DNA of 37,655 nt from Pseudomonas sp. TH10. Lineage in GTDB: Bacteria > Pseudomonadota > Gammaproteobacteria > Pseudomonadales > Pseudomonadaceae. A program made the position numbers and the translations under genes. Location of the stretch: positions 1 through 37,655 of the forward strand of contig NZ_JAEKEG010000054.1 in assembly GCF_016651255.1 (NCBI RefSeq). Direction: 5' to 3'. Each line of letters begins with the position of its first letter. The stretch's first letter is position 1. Under the pieces are notes generated by a model that worked only from the letters and a program-made list of their open reading frames with translations, did no database searches and had not been told where the DNA came from. This document shows, piece by piece, positions 16,336-25,052 of this stretch.

Positions 16336-17497
16336 TTAGAAGCTGCGTGGCAGTTCAAGCAGATGCTCGGCGACGTAGGACAGAATCAGATTGGTTGAGA
16401 TCGGAGCCACCTGGTACAGACGGGTTTCGCGGAATTTGCGCTCTACGTCGTATTCGCAGGCGAAGCCAAACCCGCCATGGGTTTGCAGGCAAGCATTGGC
16501 CGCTTCCCAGGACGCCTTGGCCGCCAGGTATTTAGCCATGTTGGCGCTGGCCCCGGCGTTCTCGCCGCTGTCGTATTCATCGCAGGCGCGCCAGCGCATC
16601 AGGTCCGCCGCTTCAACCTCGACATGGGCTTCGGCAATCGGGAACTGCACGCCTTGGTTCTGCCCGATCGGGCGTCCGAACACCACACGGTCGCGGGCAT
16701 AGGCACTGGCTTTCTCGATAAACCAGCGACCGTCGCCGATGCATTCAGCGGCAATCAACGTACGCTCGGCGTTCAATCCATCGAGGATGTAGCGAAAGCC
16801 CTTGCCCTCTTCGCCGATGAGGCTGTCCAGCGGCAACTCCAGATTGTCGAAGAACAGCTCGTTGGTCTCATGATTGACCATGTTCGCGATGGGCTGCACG
16901 GTGAGGCCGTTGCCGATGGCCTCGCGCAAGTCGACGAGAAAGATCGACATGCCTTCAGATTTTTCTTGACCTCGGCCAGCGGCGTGGTGCGCGCCAGCAG
17001 GATCATCAGGTCCGAGTGCTGCACCCGCGAGATCCAGACCTTTTGGCCATTGATAACGTACTTGTCACCTTGCTTGACCGCCGTCGTTTTGATCTTGGTG
17101 GTGTCGGTACCGGTGGTGGGCTCGGTCACGGCCATCGATTGCAGGCGTAATTCACCGGTGGCCAGTTTCGGCAGGTAAAGGCTTTTCTGCGCCGTGCTGC
17201 CGTGACGCAGCAGGGTGAACATGTTGTACATCTGCCCGTGCACGGCGCCGGAATTACCACCGCAAGCGTTCACTTCTTCAAGAATGATCGAAGCTTCTGC
17301 CAGGCCCAGGCCTGAACCGCCGTATTCGGTGGGGATCATCGCCGACAGCCAGCCAGCATCGGTCAAGGCTTTTACGAAGGCTTCGGGAAAGCCTTTTCTT
17401 CATCGACCTGGCGCCAGTAAGGGGCATCGAACTCGGCGCACAGGGCGCGTACGCCTTCGCGGATGGCATTGAAGTCTTCGTTGTTATTGGGATTCAT
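16336..17497 (-). pseudogene. Acyl-CoA dehydrogenase, probable methylsuccinyl-CoA dehydrogenase, two frameshifts
   Basis: An acyl-CoA dehydrogenase of about 387 residues split over three frames. The ATG at 17497 gives MNPNNNEDFNAIREGVRAL. One base missing from the G run at 17385-17387 (plus) leads to PTEYGGSGLGLAEAS and the flavin segment MAVTEPTTGTD. A missing T at 16960-16964 then leads to MSIFLVDLREAIG through LPRSF. The usual short-chain catalytic glutamate site near the C-terminus reads YQVAP. A glutamate sits instead at LNAERTLIA, the position used by isovaleryl- and long-chain enzymes, which fits a branched substrate. It lies 27 bases after the hydratase gene and 11 before the lyase gene. 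Methylsuccinyl-CoA to mesaconyl- or itaconyl-CoA is the inferred step. Confidence 0.8.
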
Positions 17498-17524
17498 CTC
17501 AAGTCCTATGGAGTGATGCAAAAC

Positions 17525-18352
17525 TCAGTCGAATTCGACGCTTGCGTGTTGGCTGATACCGCTCTCATCGCCTGCCCAGAGGTCAGCGAAACCGTGCCGG
17601 GTATGGTGTCCACCGACCTTGAACGGGGTGGGCGCTATCAGAGGGCGAATACCGCGAAAGGAAAACTGCCGAACACGTGCCAATGGGTTTGCCTGTACGA
17701 AAGCGGCCAGGTTCAGGGTGGCGGTCAGCGGACCATGAACGACCAGGCCGGGATAACCCTCTGTCCCGGTGACATAAGGCCAATCGAAATGGATGCGGTG
17801 CGCATTAAAGGTGACGGCTGAGTACCGGAACAGCAGGAGCGGATCGGGGCTGATGTTTTCGCTCCACTGCGTTTCGGGAGGCGGCTCACCGGCGCTGAGC
17901 TTGGGTGGGTTCGGTTCACGGTAAACGATGTCTTGCTCTTCGCTGATGCACCGCTGCTCGTCTTGCCACACATCATGAGCGAGCGTGACAAATAGCAGGG
18001 ATCCGGTGCGGCCCTTTTTTTCCTCGATATGCTTGATCGTCGTGTGACGGCGGGCGGACGCACCGACCCGCAGAGGATGGAAGAACTCGACTCGGCTGCC
18101 TGCCCACATGCGGTTACGTCCATACGCAGGCGGCATGAATTCGCCCAGCGTCGGATGCCCGTCAGGTCCGAGCTGGCGTTGTTCGGCGCAGTCATCAAAA
18201 AAGCACCAGTGCCACAGCCAAGGTAACTCCTGGCAGTCCGTTGGCGCAGGGACGTTGAACATCGCAGCGATGCGCCGCACCAAAGAGGGGCTGAACTGGT
18301 CATTGCGCACCTGTGTTCGGCCGACCCAGCTTCCCGGTTCGAAATCTTGCAT
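17525..18352 (-). CDS. FAS1-like/MaoC dehydratase, probable mesaconyl/itaconyl-CoA hydratase
   Basis: A 275-residue hotdog-fold protein with an N-terminal FAS1-like dehydratase half (MQDFEPGSWVGRTQVRNDQF; RMWAGSRVEFFHPLRVG) and a C-terminal MaoC half. The hydratase signature is in FNAHRIHFDWPYVTGTEGYP, then GLVVHGPL. The form and length match HTD2/mesaconyl-C4-CoA hydratase and the itaconyl-CoA hydratase (Ich) of P. aeruginosa. It would add water to mesaconyl- or itaconyl-CoA to give citramalyl-CoA. It is the first gene of a three-gene minus-strand operon with the dehydrogenase and the CitE-like lyase, and is divergent from a TetR gene that may control it. Confidence 0.83.
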   Translation of the reverse strand: MQDFEPGSWVGRTQVRNDQFSPSLVRRIAAMFNVPAPTDCQELPWLWHWCFFDDCAEQRQLGPDGHPTLGEFMPPAYGRNRMWAGSRVEFFHPLRVGASARRHTTIKHIEEKKGRTGSLLFVTLAHDVWQDEQRCISEEQDIVYREPNPPKLSAGEPPPETQWSENISPDPLLLFRYSAVTFNAHRIHFDWPYVTGTEGYPGLVVHGPLTATLNLAAFVQANPLARVRQFSFRGIRPLIAPTPFKVGGHHTRHGFADLWAGDESGISQHASVEFD

Positions 18353-18466
18353 GTTGTGCTTTCCCCATTGGCTGCAGTTGCAAACAGGATGAAGGGGAGA
18401 GCGGTGGTGGGGAATTGGCTTTTGCGTAAGTCAGCGTGAAGCTTTGCCTAAGGCTGGGCAGGTAGG
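18353..18466. promoter_or_regulatory. Divergent promoter region, hydratase operon and TetR gene
   Basis: These 114 bases separate the minus-strand hydratase/dehydrogenase/lyase operon from the plus-strand TetR gene. This layout is common for a TetR repressor controlling its neighbour. The only symmetric element I see is GCCTAAGGC, just upstream of the TetR start. A purine-rich GGGGAAAG precedes the hydratase ATG. Confidence 0.4.
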
Positions 18467-19141
18467 ATGCAACGCCGCCTTCCATTTTTTGAAATTGCTG
18501 TCGCCGGCCCTGCCAATCATGCTGCTGTCAGACTTTTGTGGGAGCAGGCGGCTATAAACACATTTCTGGATACACGCCAACAAGCGATTTCGCTGTTTGC
18601 CAGCAAGGGCTACAGCAATGTCGGTATGCGCGAGCTGGCCTCGGCCCTTGGGATCAAATGCGGCTCGATCTACAACCACATCGAGAGCAAGGAGGCGTTG
18701 CTCTACGAGTTGTTTGAAGAGCTGCTGGGGTTATTACAGACCAAGGCCATGCAAATACAGCGCAAGACCGAGGCCCCGAAGCGGCTGCGCAAGATCATCG
18801 AGATGCACTTGAGCCTACAGGACCGCATGCCCTGCCATTTTCAACTGTTGGAACAGGAGTGGCGTCATCTAAGTGAGCCTTGGCTCGATCAGGCCGATGC
18901 CCATCGTGCGCGGTACGAACAGATCATCGCTGCAGCTATTGGCCCTTCGGCGTGCAGCCACACCTGCACGAAAGGCATCGTCACGCTACTCAATCAAGCC
19001 CCCGCCTGGCTGCCAGCGCTGAGGCTCTCCGGGAGCGCCCGCCTGGATCTGGTCTACGCCATGGTTGAACTGATTATTGCCCAGGCGTTTAGCAATTCGA
19101 GTGGCCAGCGGACAGGTGGATCGACAATCCGGGCTTCTTAG
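18467..19141 (+). CDS. TetR/AcrR family transcriptional regulator
   Basis: A TetR-family repressor of up to 224 residues. The DNA-binding part is FLDTRQQAISLFASKGYSNV, then GMRELASALGIKCGSIYNHIESKEALLYE, with the helix-turn-helix ending in the conserved YNH. The C-terminal ligand domain is variable and not diagnostic; its 41-residue region after residue 60 resembles regulators of fatty-acid or aromatic-acid CoA genes only loosely. The start is uncertain: the ATG at 18467 has AGG at a suitable distance, but the 25-30 residues before the TetR domain are unusual. A TTG at 18536 would give a more standard length. It probably controls the divergent hydratase operon, the MFS/mmlI genes downstream, or both. 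Confidence 0.85.
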   Translation: MQRRLPFFEIAVAGPANHAAVRLLWEQAAINTFLDTRQQAISLFASKGYSNVGMRELASALGIKCGSIYNHIESKEALLYELFEELLGLLQTKAMQIQRKTEAPKRLRKIIEMHLSLQDRMPCHFQLLEQEWRHLSEPWLDQADAHRARYEQIIAAAIGPSACSHTCTKGIVTLLNQAPAWLPALRLSGSARLDLVYAMVELIIAQAFSNSSGQRTGGSTIRAS

Positions 19142-19245
19142 CAAAAGCAAAAGGCCGGCTTTCAATAACGAAAATGGGCAGATCAACACGACTGGTTCAT
19201 CCTCGGCCCCCTGGATGCACCCCCTATAACAATAAGGATCGGCCC

Positions 19246-20529
19246 ATGTTCTCCTGGTACAAAAGTGGCACCCCGCGTGAGAAGAAAACCTTTTGGGCCT
19301 GCTATGCCGGCTGGGCTCTGGACTCCTATGACATGCAGATGTTCAGCTTCCTGCTGCCCACGCTGATCGGGATCTGGGGGCTGACCAAAGGCGAGGCGGG
19401 AATTGTCGGGACATCGGCCTTGCTGTCGGCGGCCTTGGGTGGATGGATCGCAGGCATCCTGAGCGACCGCTTCGGGCGTGTGCGCATCCTGATTTTCACG
19501 GTGTGCTGGTTTACGTTCTTCGGCGTCGTCGCGGGGTTTGCGCAAAATTTTGAGCAGTTGCTGGTCGCACGAACTCTCCAAGGCTTGGGATTCGGCGGCG
19601 AATGGGCTATCGGTGTAGCGCTCATGGCCGAGGTCATCAATCCGAAAAATCGAGGGAGGGCGTTGGGTTTCGTGCAGTCCGGTTTCGCATTGGGATGGGC
19701 CGGCGCGGTGCTGATCGTCACCGGGATCCTGGCGTATTTCCCCGCTGAGTACGCCTGGCGTGTGGCGTTCTGGGTCGGTGTACTGCCCGCGCTGGTGGTG
19801 ATTTTCATTCGACGCAACGTCAAGGATTCGGATGCGTTCAAGCAATCGCAGGAGCTCGATACGGACAAAGCCTCTATCGGAACCGTGTTTTCCGCCAAGT
19901 ACATCAAGGTCAGCATGCTTGCCAGCTTGTTGGTGATTGGATTGCAGGCGGGCTGCTACGTGATTCTGGTCTGGACGCCTTCGATGATGGCCGAGCGCGG
20001 TGTTGTGTCCGGGTCGCTTATCCTGACGATTCTGATCATGGCGCTAGGCAGTCTTTGCGGCTTCGCCACCACCGCTTACATGTCAGACCGCCTGGGCCGA
20101 CGCCCGACGCTGATGATCCTGTCGTTGGCCTCCTGGATTGTCACCGTTGCCTATATGTTCGTTCCGCTCAACCCTCTGGTAGCGCACATCATGGGCTTTT
20201 TGGTCGGCGCATTGGCGATCGGTATGTTTGCGGCGCTGGGCCCGTTCCTAAGCGAGTTGTTCCCGACCCAGGTTCGCACCACGTGCATGGGCTTCTCGTA
20301 CAACGTCGGCAAATCGGTGGGGGCAATGGCCGTCACCGGGGTCGGGCTGCTCGCTGCCAGATTCGGTCTCTCCCAGTCTGTTGGCGCGTTTTGCCTGGTC
20401 GCTTACGCTATCGCTGTATTTGCCCTGCTGCTATTACCCGAAACCAAGGGGGTTCGGCTCGATGAACTTGATGTGGTTGAAAAAGGAACCGGCCCGTCCC
20501 CGCAACCGTTGTCCGGACAACGCACTTGA
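19246..20529 (+). CDS. MFS transporter, probable methylmuconolactone transporter
   Basis: A 427-residue major facilitator, strongly similar along its whole length to the transporter at 4035-5348. Shared segments include KTFWAC(Y/F)-[34 protein letters not shown] and FLSELFPT, with about 12 membrane segments. The ATG at 19246 follows AAGGA; the open frame upstream is not part of the protein. It lies 11 bases before mmlI, so the two form a unit that brings in and isomerises the substrate. 4-Methylmuconolactone is the inferred cargo. Two paralogues in one catabolic region could serve different lactones or different growth conditions. Confidence 0.85.
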   Translation: MFSWYKSGTPREKKTFWACYAGWALDSYDMQMFSFLLPTLIGIWGLTKGEAGIVGTSALLSAALGGWIAGILSDRFGRVRILIFTVCWFTFFGVVAGFAQNFEQLLVARTLQGLGFGGEWAIGVALMAEVINPKNRGRALGFVQSGFALGWAGAVLIVTGILAYFPAEYAWRVAFWVGVLPALVVIFIRRNVKDSDAFKQSQELDTDKASIGTVFSAKYIKVSMLASLLVIGLQAGCYVILVWTPSMMAERGVVSGSLILTILIMALGSLCGFATTAYMSDRLGRRPTLMILSLASWIVTVAYMFVPLNPLVAHIMGFLVGALAIGMFAALGPFLSELFPTQVRTTCMGFSYNVGKSVGAMAVTGVGLLAARFGLSQSVGAFCLVAYAIAVFALLLLPETKGVRLDELDVVEKGTGPSPQPLSGQRT

Positions 20530-20540
20530 AGGAAATTCAA

Positions 20541-20866
20541 ATGATCAGAATCGTCTATTTGCTGGTTAAGCCTCAAACGATGAGCGATGCAGTCTTCAAA
20601 CAGGAATGCAGGCGTCACTTTGAAATGAGTGAGGGTATCCCTGGCTTGTACAAATATGAGGTCAGGCTGGTGTCAGAGAACCCCAGCGACACCCACGTAC
20701 CCTATCTTGAGGTGCCACCAGTGCATGCAATTGGGGAATGCTGGTTTCGCGATCAGGCCGACTATGAGTTTTACATGGCGGCCGAGAAAGGAAGGTTTGG
20801 TTTGAACACGGCAAAACGTTTATTGGCGGGCTCAAACCATTTGTAACTTGCGATGTGGTTTTATAG
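20541..20866 (+). pseudogene. mmlI: 4-methylmuconolactone methylisomerase, C-terminal frameshift
   Basis: A small ferredoxin-like-fold isomerase of about 108 residues. [15 protein letters not shown], then [20 protein letters not shown] and [19 protein letters not shown], match the 4-methylmuconolactone methylisomerase of Cupriavidus JMP134 and P. reinekei very well. The enzyme converts 4-methylmuconolactone, otherwise a dead end, to 3-methylmuconolactone. The given frame stops early at 20846. A one-base loss near 20784 moves to a frame reading [20 protein letters not shown] and stopping at 20866, which restores the family C-terminus. GAAGGA precedes the ATG. This is the diagnostic gene that identifies the whole region as an mml system. 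Confidence 0.85.
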
Positions 20867-20981
20867 TCAGTAGATGAAAAAAACCAATAGAGATACATAG
20901 CTCCAGTAAACTCTGAAAATTACTGAAATAAAGACTTTCGCAGACTATGTGAAAACCTGACAATCTGCGCAGTGCTCAAAG

Positions 20982-21016
20982 AAAATGCTTCGTATCGAAT
21001 GATGCGGAGCATTTTT
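20982..21016. terminator. Bidirectional terminator between mmlI and the LysR gene
   Basis: AAAATGCTTCGTAT (20982-20995) pairs with ATGCGGAGCATTTT (21002-21015) as a 14-bp stem with two G-T pairs and a 6-base loop. It has T-rich flanks on both strands. It lies between the convergent mmlI (plus) and LysR (minus) genes and can serve both. Confidence 0.85.
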
Positions 21017-21087
21017 CATTAGGGTCTACATCCAGGGATCGTCCCGCAGCCAGACCAGCGGTTGAGCAGCTCGTCATCGACTCAGGG

Positions 21088-22023
21088 TTATTTTATATGG
21101 TTGTCTCGGCCAGAGGCCCTAAGCAAGCATTCGCGGAAATCAAGAACTGCATTGTCAATGTAAGGTTCATCTCGCCAACAGACTCCGATGCTGCCTTCAG
21201 CGCCCATATCAAAGTCAAGGGCCTTGACTAGACCACGATTGGTGAAATGCTCGGCGACACGGCCAGAGGCTATCGAAAGCATATCGCTCGTTTGCAGCAG
21301 CCACAGATTGGCCATTAGCGATGACGACTCGACCCGACTTGGCAAAGGTTTGAGCCCCGCATTGCTCAACGCCGAGTCCAGCCGCTGGCGAATGGGCGTT
21401 CCCTCTGGCCAGAGAATCCAGTCGAAGGCCAAGAGATCATCCCAGGTGAGGTGTGATTTCAAGGTCAGCGGATGCCCGGGACGGGCAATGACCTGTGTGG
21501 GTTCTCGAAACAGCATCTGGCTGTTCAACGTGGGCCTGGGCTGATAGCTGTCGAGGCGTCCAACCACCAGGTCCAGATGACCAAGCTCCAACCGCTCAAG
21601 CAATACATTCATGGTGCTCTCTTGCAAAGAGACATGTGCCCGTGGGTGCATGGCCAGGAAGTGAGCGATGGCATCGGGTACCAGGCTTGGCGCCGCGGCA
21701 GGTGAAGTACCGACGGTGATGCTAGGAGCGCTGCCTTCCTTGAGCGCATCCATATTATTCTGTGCCCGCTCCATTTCGCTCAGGATACGCCGTACGTGGT
21801 TGATCAGCAGCTCACCCTGAGCGGTTGGGCGCAATCCCCGAGCGTGTCGTTCGAACAGCGTGGCGCCTGCATCTTCTTCCAGATCCTTGAGCCATTTCGA
21901 CAGTCCGGGTTGGGTGGTGTTAGCGGTACGGGCGGCGTCGCTGACACTCCCGGTTTCGGCAAGACTGATCAGCAGCTGCAGGTGTCTGAGGCGTAAACGG
22001 GTCGTCCAGGTCATAGTGCTCAT
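21088..22023 (-). CDS. LysR-type regulator of the gentisate operon
   Basis: A LysR-family regulator of about 311 residues. The helix-turn-helix is LRLRHLQLLISLAETGSVSD, then NTTQPGLSKWLKDLEEDAG. The effector domain begins near SITVGTSPAAAPSLV and ends in a usual GAEGSIGVCWR region. The frame is open to 22068, but the ATG at 22023 (or 22014) better fits the family N-terminus; no strong ribosome site decides. It is divergent from the fumarylpyruvate hydrolase gene, the standard arrangement for a LysR activator of a 3-hydroxybenzoate/gentisate operon. A LysR-like box and a palindrome lie directly upstream of its start. Confidence 0.87.
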   Translation of the reverse strand: MSTMTWTTRLRLRHLQLLISLAETGSVSDAARTANTTQPGLSKWLKDLEEDAGATLFERHARGLRPTAQGELLINHVRRILSEMERAQNNMDALKEGSAPSITVGTSPAAAPSLVPDAIAHFLAMHPRAHVSLQESTMNVLLERLELGHLDLVVGRLDSYQPRPTLNSQMLFREPTQVIARPGHPLTLKSHLTWDDLLAFDWILWPEGTPIRQRLDSALSNAGLKPLPSRVESSSLMANLWLLQTSDMLSIASGRVAEHFTNRGLVKALDFDMGAEGSIGVCWRDEPYIDNAVLDFRECLLRASGRDNHIK

Positions 22024-22048
22024 ATACGAAAAAAGTATGGATGCATCC
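22024..22048. promoter_or_regulatory. Probable LysR operator of the gentisate operon
   Basis: ATAC-N7-GTAT (22024-22038) fits the LysR consensus T-N11-A inside an inverted repeat. It is followed at once by the perfect 10-bp palindrome GGATGCATCC (22039-22048). Both lie between the divergent LysR gene and the gentisate operon, close to the LysR start, where autoregulation sites usually are. Confidence 0.55.
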
Positions 22049-22172
22049 GAAAATATCATTATTCGCATAGAGGTGGCAGGTTTTTAATGGACCAATGCCG
22101 GGGTCGCTGCATGCCAGCGCAACCTGCTTATCGCGCACAGCATGATCCACCCTTTTTACCAGGAGCCTTCTC

Positions 22173-22871
22173 ATGAGCTACGTATTCGAGCCACAAGCCC
22201 CCGTGACCCTGGCGGTCGCTGGCAGTGAGCAAAAGTTTCCGGTACGCCGCGTTTATTGCGTTGGCCGTAACTACGCCGCTCACGCCCGTGAAATGGGCTT
22301 CGATCCAGACCGCGAGCCGCCGTTTTTCTTTTGCAAGCCTGCCGATGCGGTAATTTCGGTGGCCTATTACCAGCCCCTGGAACTGCCTTATCCGGCCGAA
22401 ACCAGCAACTACCACTACGAAATCGAACTCGTTGTGGCCATTGGTAAGGCGGGTCGCGATATTCCGCTGGAGCAGGCGAACGACTATGTCTATGGCTATG
22501 CCGTTGGCCTGGACATGACTCGCCGTGACCTGCAGATGAAAATGCGCGAAATGGGCCGCCCCTGGGAAATCGGCAAGGCGTTCGATGCCTCGGCACCGAT
22601 CGGTCCATTGCACCCTGCCAGCCAGATTGGCCACCCGAGCAAGGCCGGCCTGTGGCTGCAGGTCAATGGCACGGACAAGCAGCGCAGCGATATCGACAAG
22701 CTGATCTGGTCTGTCCCGGAAACCATCAGCTACCTCTCTCGCTTCTTCGAACTCCAGCCTGGCGACTTGATCATGACCGGTACACCTGAAGGTGTGGGGC
22801 CAGTGGTGGTCGGCGAGCGCATGACCGGCGGTGTAGAAGGCTTGGGCGAGATCCAGGTCGACATCGTTTAA
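22173..22871 (+). CDS. nagK: Fumarylpyruvate hydrolase (FAH family)
   Basis: A 232-residue fumarylacetoacetate-hydrolase-family enzyme of the compact type. [18 protein letters not shown] holds the start of the fold. [13 protein letters not shown] carries the metal-binding E-x-E pair, and [14 protein letters not shown] the third acidic ligand. [14 protein letters not shown] is the family's closing motif. It splits fumarylpyruvate into fumarate and pyruvate, the last step of the gentisate pathway. AGGAG precedes the ATG. It is the first gene of a plus-strand operon with an aromatic acid transporter, maleylpyruvate isomerase, 3-hydroxybenzoate hydroxylase and gentisate dioxygenase, which fixes its substrate. 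Confidence 0.9.
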   Translation: MSYVFEPQAPVTLAVAGSEQKFPVRRVYCVGRNYAAHAREMGFDPDREPPFFFCKPADAVISVAYYQPLELPYPAETSNYHYEIELVVAIGKAGRDIPLEQANDYVYGYAVGLDMTRRDLQMKMREMGRPWEIGKAFDASAPIGPLHPASQIGHPSKAGLWLQVNGTDKQRSDIDKLIWSVPETISYLSRFFELQPGDLIMTGTPEGVGPVVVGERMTGGVEGLGEIQVDIV

Positions 22872-22960
22872 TACGTTCCGGGGTCGGCTCCACGCCGTCT
22901 GCCCCGACTCGAATTGCCCGTACGCGGCCCGCATAACGTGCAGGCCCGGAGGATTCGCTC

Positions 22961-24328
22961 ATGTCTTCCACTGATAAAAATAACAGTGTGGATGTACAAG
23001 ACTTCATCGACAGCAGGCCGGTCAGCCGCTACCAGTGGATGATTCTAGGTTTGTGTTTTTTGATCACGGCCATCGATGGCTTGGACACTGCTGCGGTCGG
23101 TTTCATAGCCCCCGCCTTGCGCGACGAGTGGGGTTTGACGCCTGCGCAACTCAATCCGGTACTCGGCGCTTCATTGCTGGGCCTGATGCTCGGTGCTTTC
23201 ATCGCCGGCCCGCTGGCTGACCGTTTCGGTCGCAAAACCATCTTGCTGATTTCCGTTTTATTCTTCGGCGGTTGGAGCCTTGCCGCCTGTGCATCACAAG
23301 ATGTCTTCAGCCTGACCATCTTGCGTTTCCTGACCGGACTTGGCTTGGGTGGCGCCATGCCCCAAGCGATCACCCTGACGTCTGAATACTGCCCGCAACG
23401 CCGTCGCTCGTTGATGGTCACCACCATGTTCTGCGGCTTCACGCTGGGGTCCGCGCTCGGGGGCGTAATAGCCGCCCAGATGGTGCCGGTTTACGGCTGG
23501 CGAAGCGTGCTGTTTTTGGGCGGTGTATTGCCTCTCTTGTTCCTGCCGATTCTCTACGTGTTCTTGCCTGAGTCAGTGCGATTCCTGGTGCAGCGCTCGG
23601 CGCCTGCAAAGCAGATCAGCGCCATTTTGCAACGCATCTCGGGGCAACCGCTGCCCAGTAATCTCAGTTACGACATTCACGACGGCATCGGTGAGTCCAA
23701 CCCCGGTCAATCGCCGATCAGCCAGATTCTCAGCGGTAGCCATCGCGCAGGAACCCTGCTGCTGTGGACCTCATTTTTCATGAGTCTGCTGATCATCTAC
23801 ATGATGACCAGTTGGTTGCCGATCCTGATCAAGGACACCGGCCTGTCACTTAGCCAGGCGGCGCGGGTCAGCGCCATGTTTCAAGTCGGTGGCACCTTAG
23901 GGGCAATTCTCTTGGGCGCAGCGATGGACCGATTCAATCCGTTCCGGGTGCTGGTCTGTGCCTACATCGCCGGCGCTTTCTGCCTGATGCTCATTGGTCT
24001 GTTCCATGATCAATTCATCCTGTTGACGATCGGGGTGTTCGGCATGGGCTTTTGCATCAGCGGTTCGCAAGTCGGGGCCAACGCCCTGGCAGCGAGTTTC
24101 TACCCGACCACCATGCGTTCCACCGGGGTCAGTTGGGCCCATGGTGTCGGTCGCATCGGCTCGGTCCTCGGTACTTTGGGTGGTGGCTGGATGCTGAGCA
24201 TGGGCATGGGCTTCAACGGCATCTTTACGGTCCTGATGTTGCCGGCCTTGCTGGCTAGCGCCGCGATTTTTGTGATGGGCTTGCGCTACAGCCGTTCTTT
24301 AGCGCAGCCGTCAATCGCCGTTCATTGA
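22961..24328 (+). CDS. Aromatic acid:H+ symporter (AAHS-type MFS), probable 3-hydroxybenzoate/gentisate transporter
   Basis: A 455-residue MFS protein with 12 predicted membrane segments. The AAHS hallmark DGLDTAAVG in helix 1 and GPLADRFGRKT in the loop between helices 2 and 3 are both present. RFLTGLGLGGAMPQAITLTSEYCPQRRR follows in helix 4 and the next loop. PcaK, BenK and MhbT are relatives that import benzoate-type acids with protons. In this operon the likely cargo is 3-hydroxybenzoate or gentisate. GGAGG precedes the ATG. It differs clearly from the two mml MFS transporters in this window. Confidence 0.88.
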   Translation: MSSTDKNNSVDVQDFIDSRPVSRYQWMILGLCFLITAIDGLDTAAVGFIAPALRDEWGLTPAQLNPVLGASLLGLMLGAFIAGPLADRFGRKTILLISVLFFGGWSLAACASQDVFSLTILRFLTGLGLGGAMPQAITLTSEYCPQRRRSLMVTTMFCGFTLGSALGGVIAAQMVPVYGWRSVLFLGGVLPLLFLPILYVFLPESVRFLVQRSAPAKQISAILQRISGQPLPSNLSYDIHDGIGESNPGQSPISQILSGSHRAGTLLLWTSFFMSLLIIYMMTSWLPILIKDTGLSLSQAARVSAMFQVGGTLGAILLGAAMDRFNPFRVLVCAYIAGAFCLMLIGLFHDQFILLTIGVFGMGFCISGSQVGANALAASFYPTTMRSTGVSWAHGVGRIGSVLGTLGGGWMLSMGMGFNGIFTVLMLPALLASAAIFVMGLRYSRSLAQPSIAVH

Positions 24329-24349
24329 TACACCATAGGAATTGCACAC

Positions 24350-24988
24350 ATGAAGCTCTACAGCTTTTTCAATAGCTCCACCTCCTACCGAGTGCGTATC
24401 GCGCTCGAATTGAAGGGGTTGCCCTATGATTACCAGGGCATCAACTTGCGGGAGGGCCAGCAGTACAGTCCCGCTCACCGCGAGCTCAGCCCGATTGGTG
24501 GTGTACCGGTGCTTGACGCGGATGGCACCCTGTTGACCCAATCCCTTGCGATCATCGACTACCTCGACAGCCAATACGCAGGCCCACGCCTGATCCCCGT
24601 CGATGCCCTGCAGCGTGCCCGCGTGTTGGAAATCGCCAACCTGATTGGCTGCGATATCCACCCACTGAACAACGTGCGTGTGCTCAATTATCTGCAGAAC
24701 GTATTGGCAGTCAGTGCCGAGCAAAAAACAACCTGGTACAAACACTGGGTCGCCGAAGGCCTGAGTGCCGTTGAAGCGCTACTGCAACGCCATGGCAGCG
24801 GCAACTACTGCGTGGGTGAGGAACCGGGCCTGGCCGAATGCTGCCTGATAGCCCAAGTCGCCAATGCCGAGCGCATGGGCTGCGATCTTTCCAGCTATCC
24901 GCGGATCATGGCCGTGTATCGCCATTGCCTGGAACTGCCAGCCTTTCAGGCCGCTGCGCCTGCGCGGCAACCCGATTTCATTGCATGA
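24350..24988 (+). CDS. nagL: Maleylpyruvate isomerase (zeta-class GST fold)
   Basis: A 212-residue glutathione-transferase-fold protein of the zeta class. SSTSYRVRIALELKG is the active-site segment of maleylacetoacetate/maleylpyruvate isomerases. LSPIGGVPVLDADG holds the cis-proline for glutathione binding, and TQSLAIIDYLDSQY the next contact. The C-terminal helical domain includes DIHPLNNVRVL. It turns maleylpyruvate into fumarylpyruvate, using glutathione. The start at 24350 follows AGGA, 21 bases after the transporter gene. Its operon partners (FAH hydrolase, gentisate dioxygenase) support maleylpyruvate rather than maleylacetoacetate. Confidence 0.9.
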   Translation: MKLYSFFNSSTSYRVRIALELKGLPYDYQGINLREGQQYSPAHRELSPIGGVPVLDADGTLLTQSLAIIDYLDSQYAGPRLIPVDALQRARVLEIANLIGCDIHPLNNVRVLNYLQNVLAVSAEQKTTWYKHWVAEGLSAVEALLQRHGSGNYCVGEEPGLAECCLIAQVANAERMGCDLSSYPRIMAVYRHCLELPAFQAAAPARQPDFIA

Positions 24989-25052
24989 CTTATCCGCAGG
25001 CTCCGCTGCTCATTCAAGAAGCCTGCACGGCAACATATTGGAGACTCGAATC

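Noticed and set aside
18526..18556. TGTGGGAGCAGGCGGCT resembling a Pseudomonas REP core
   Set aside because: Only half of the usual repeat is present, with no returning arm, and it overlaps the probable TetR coding region.
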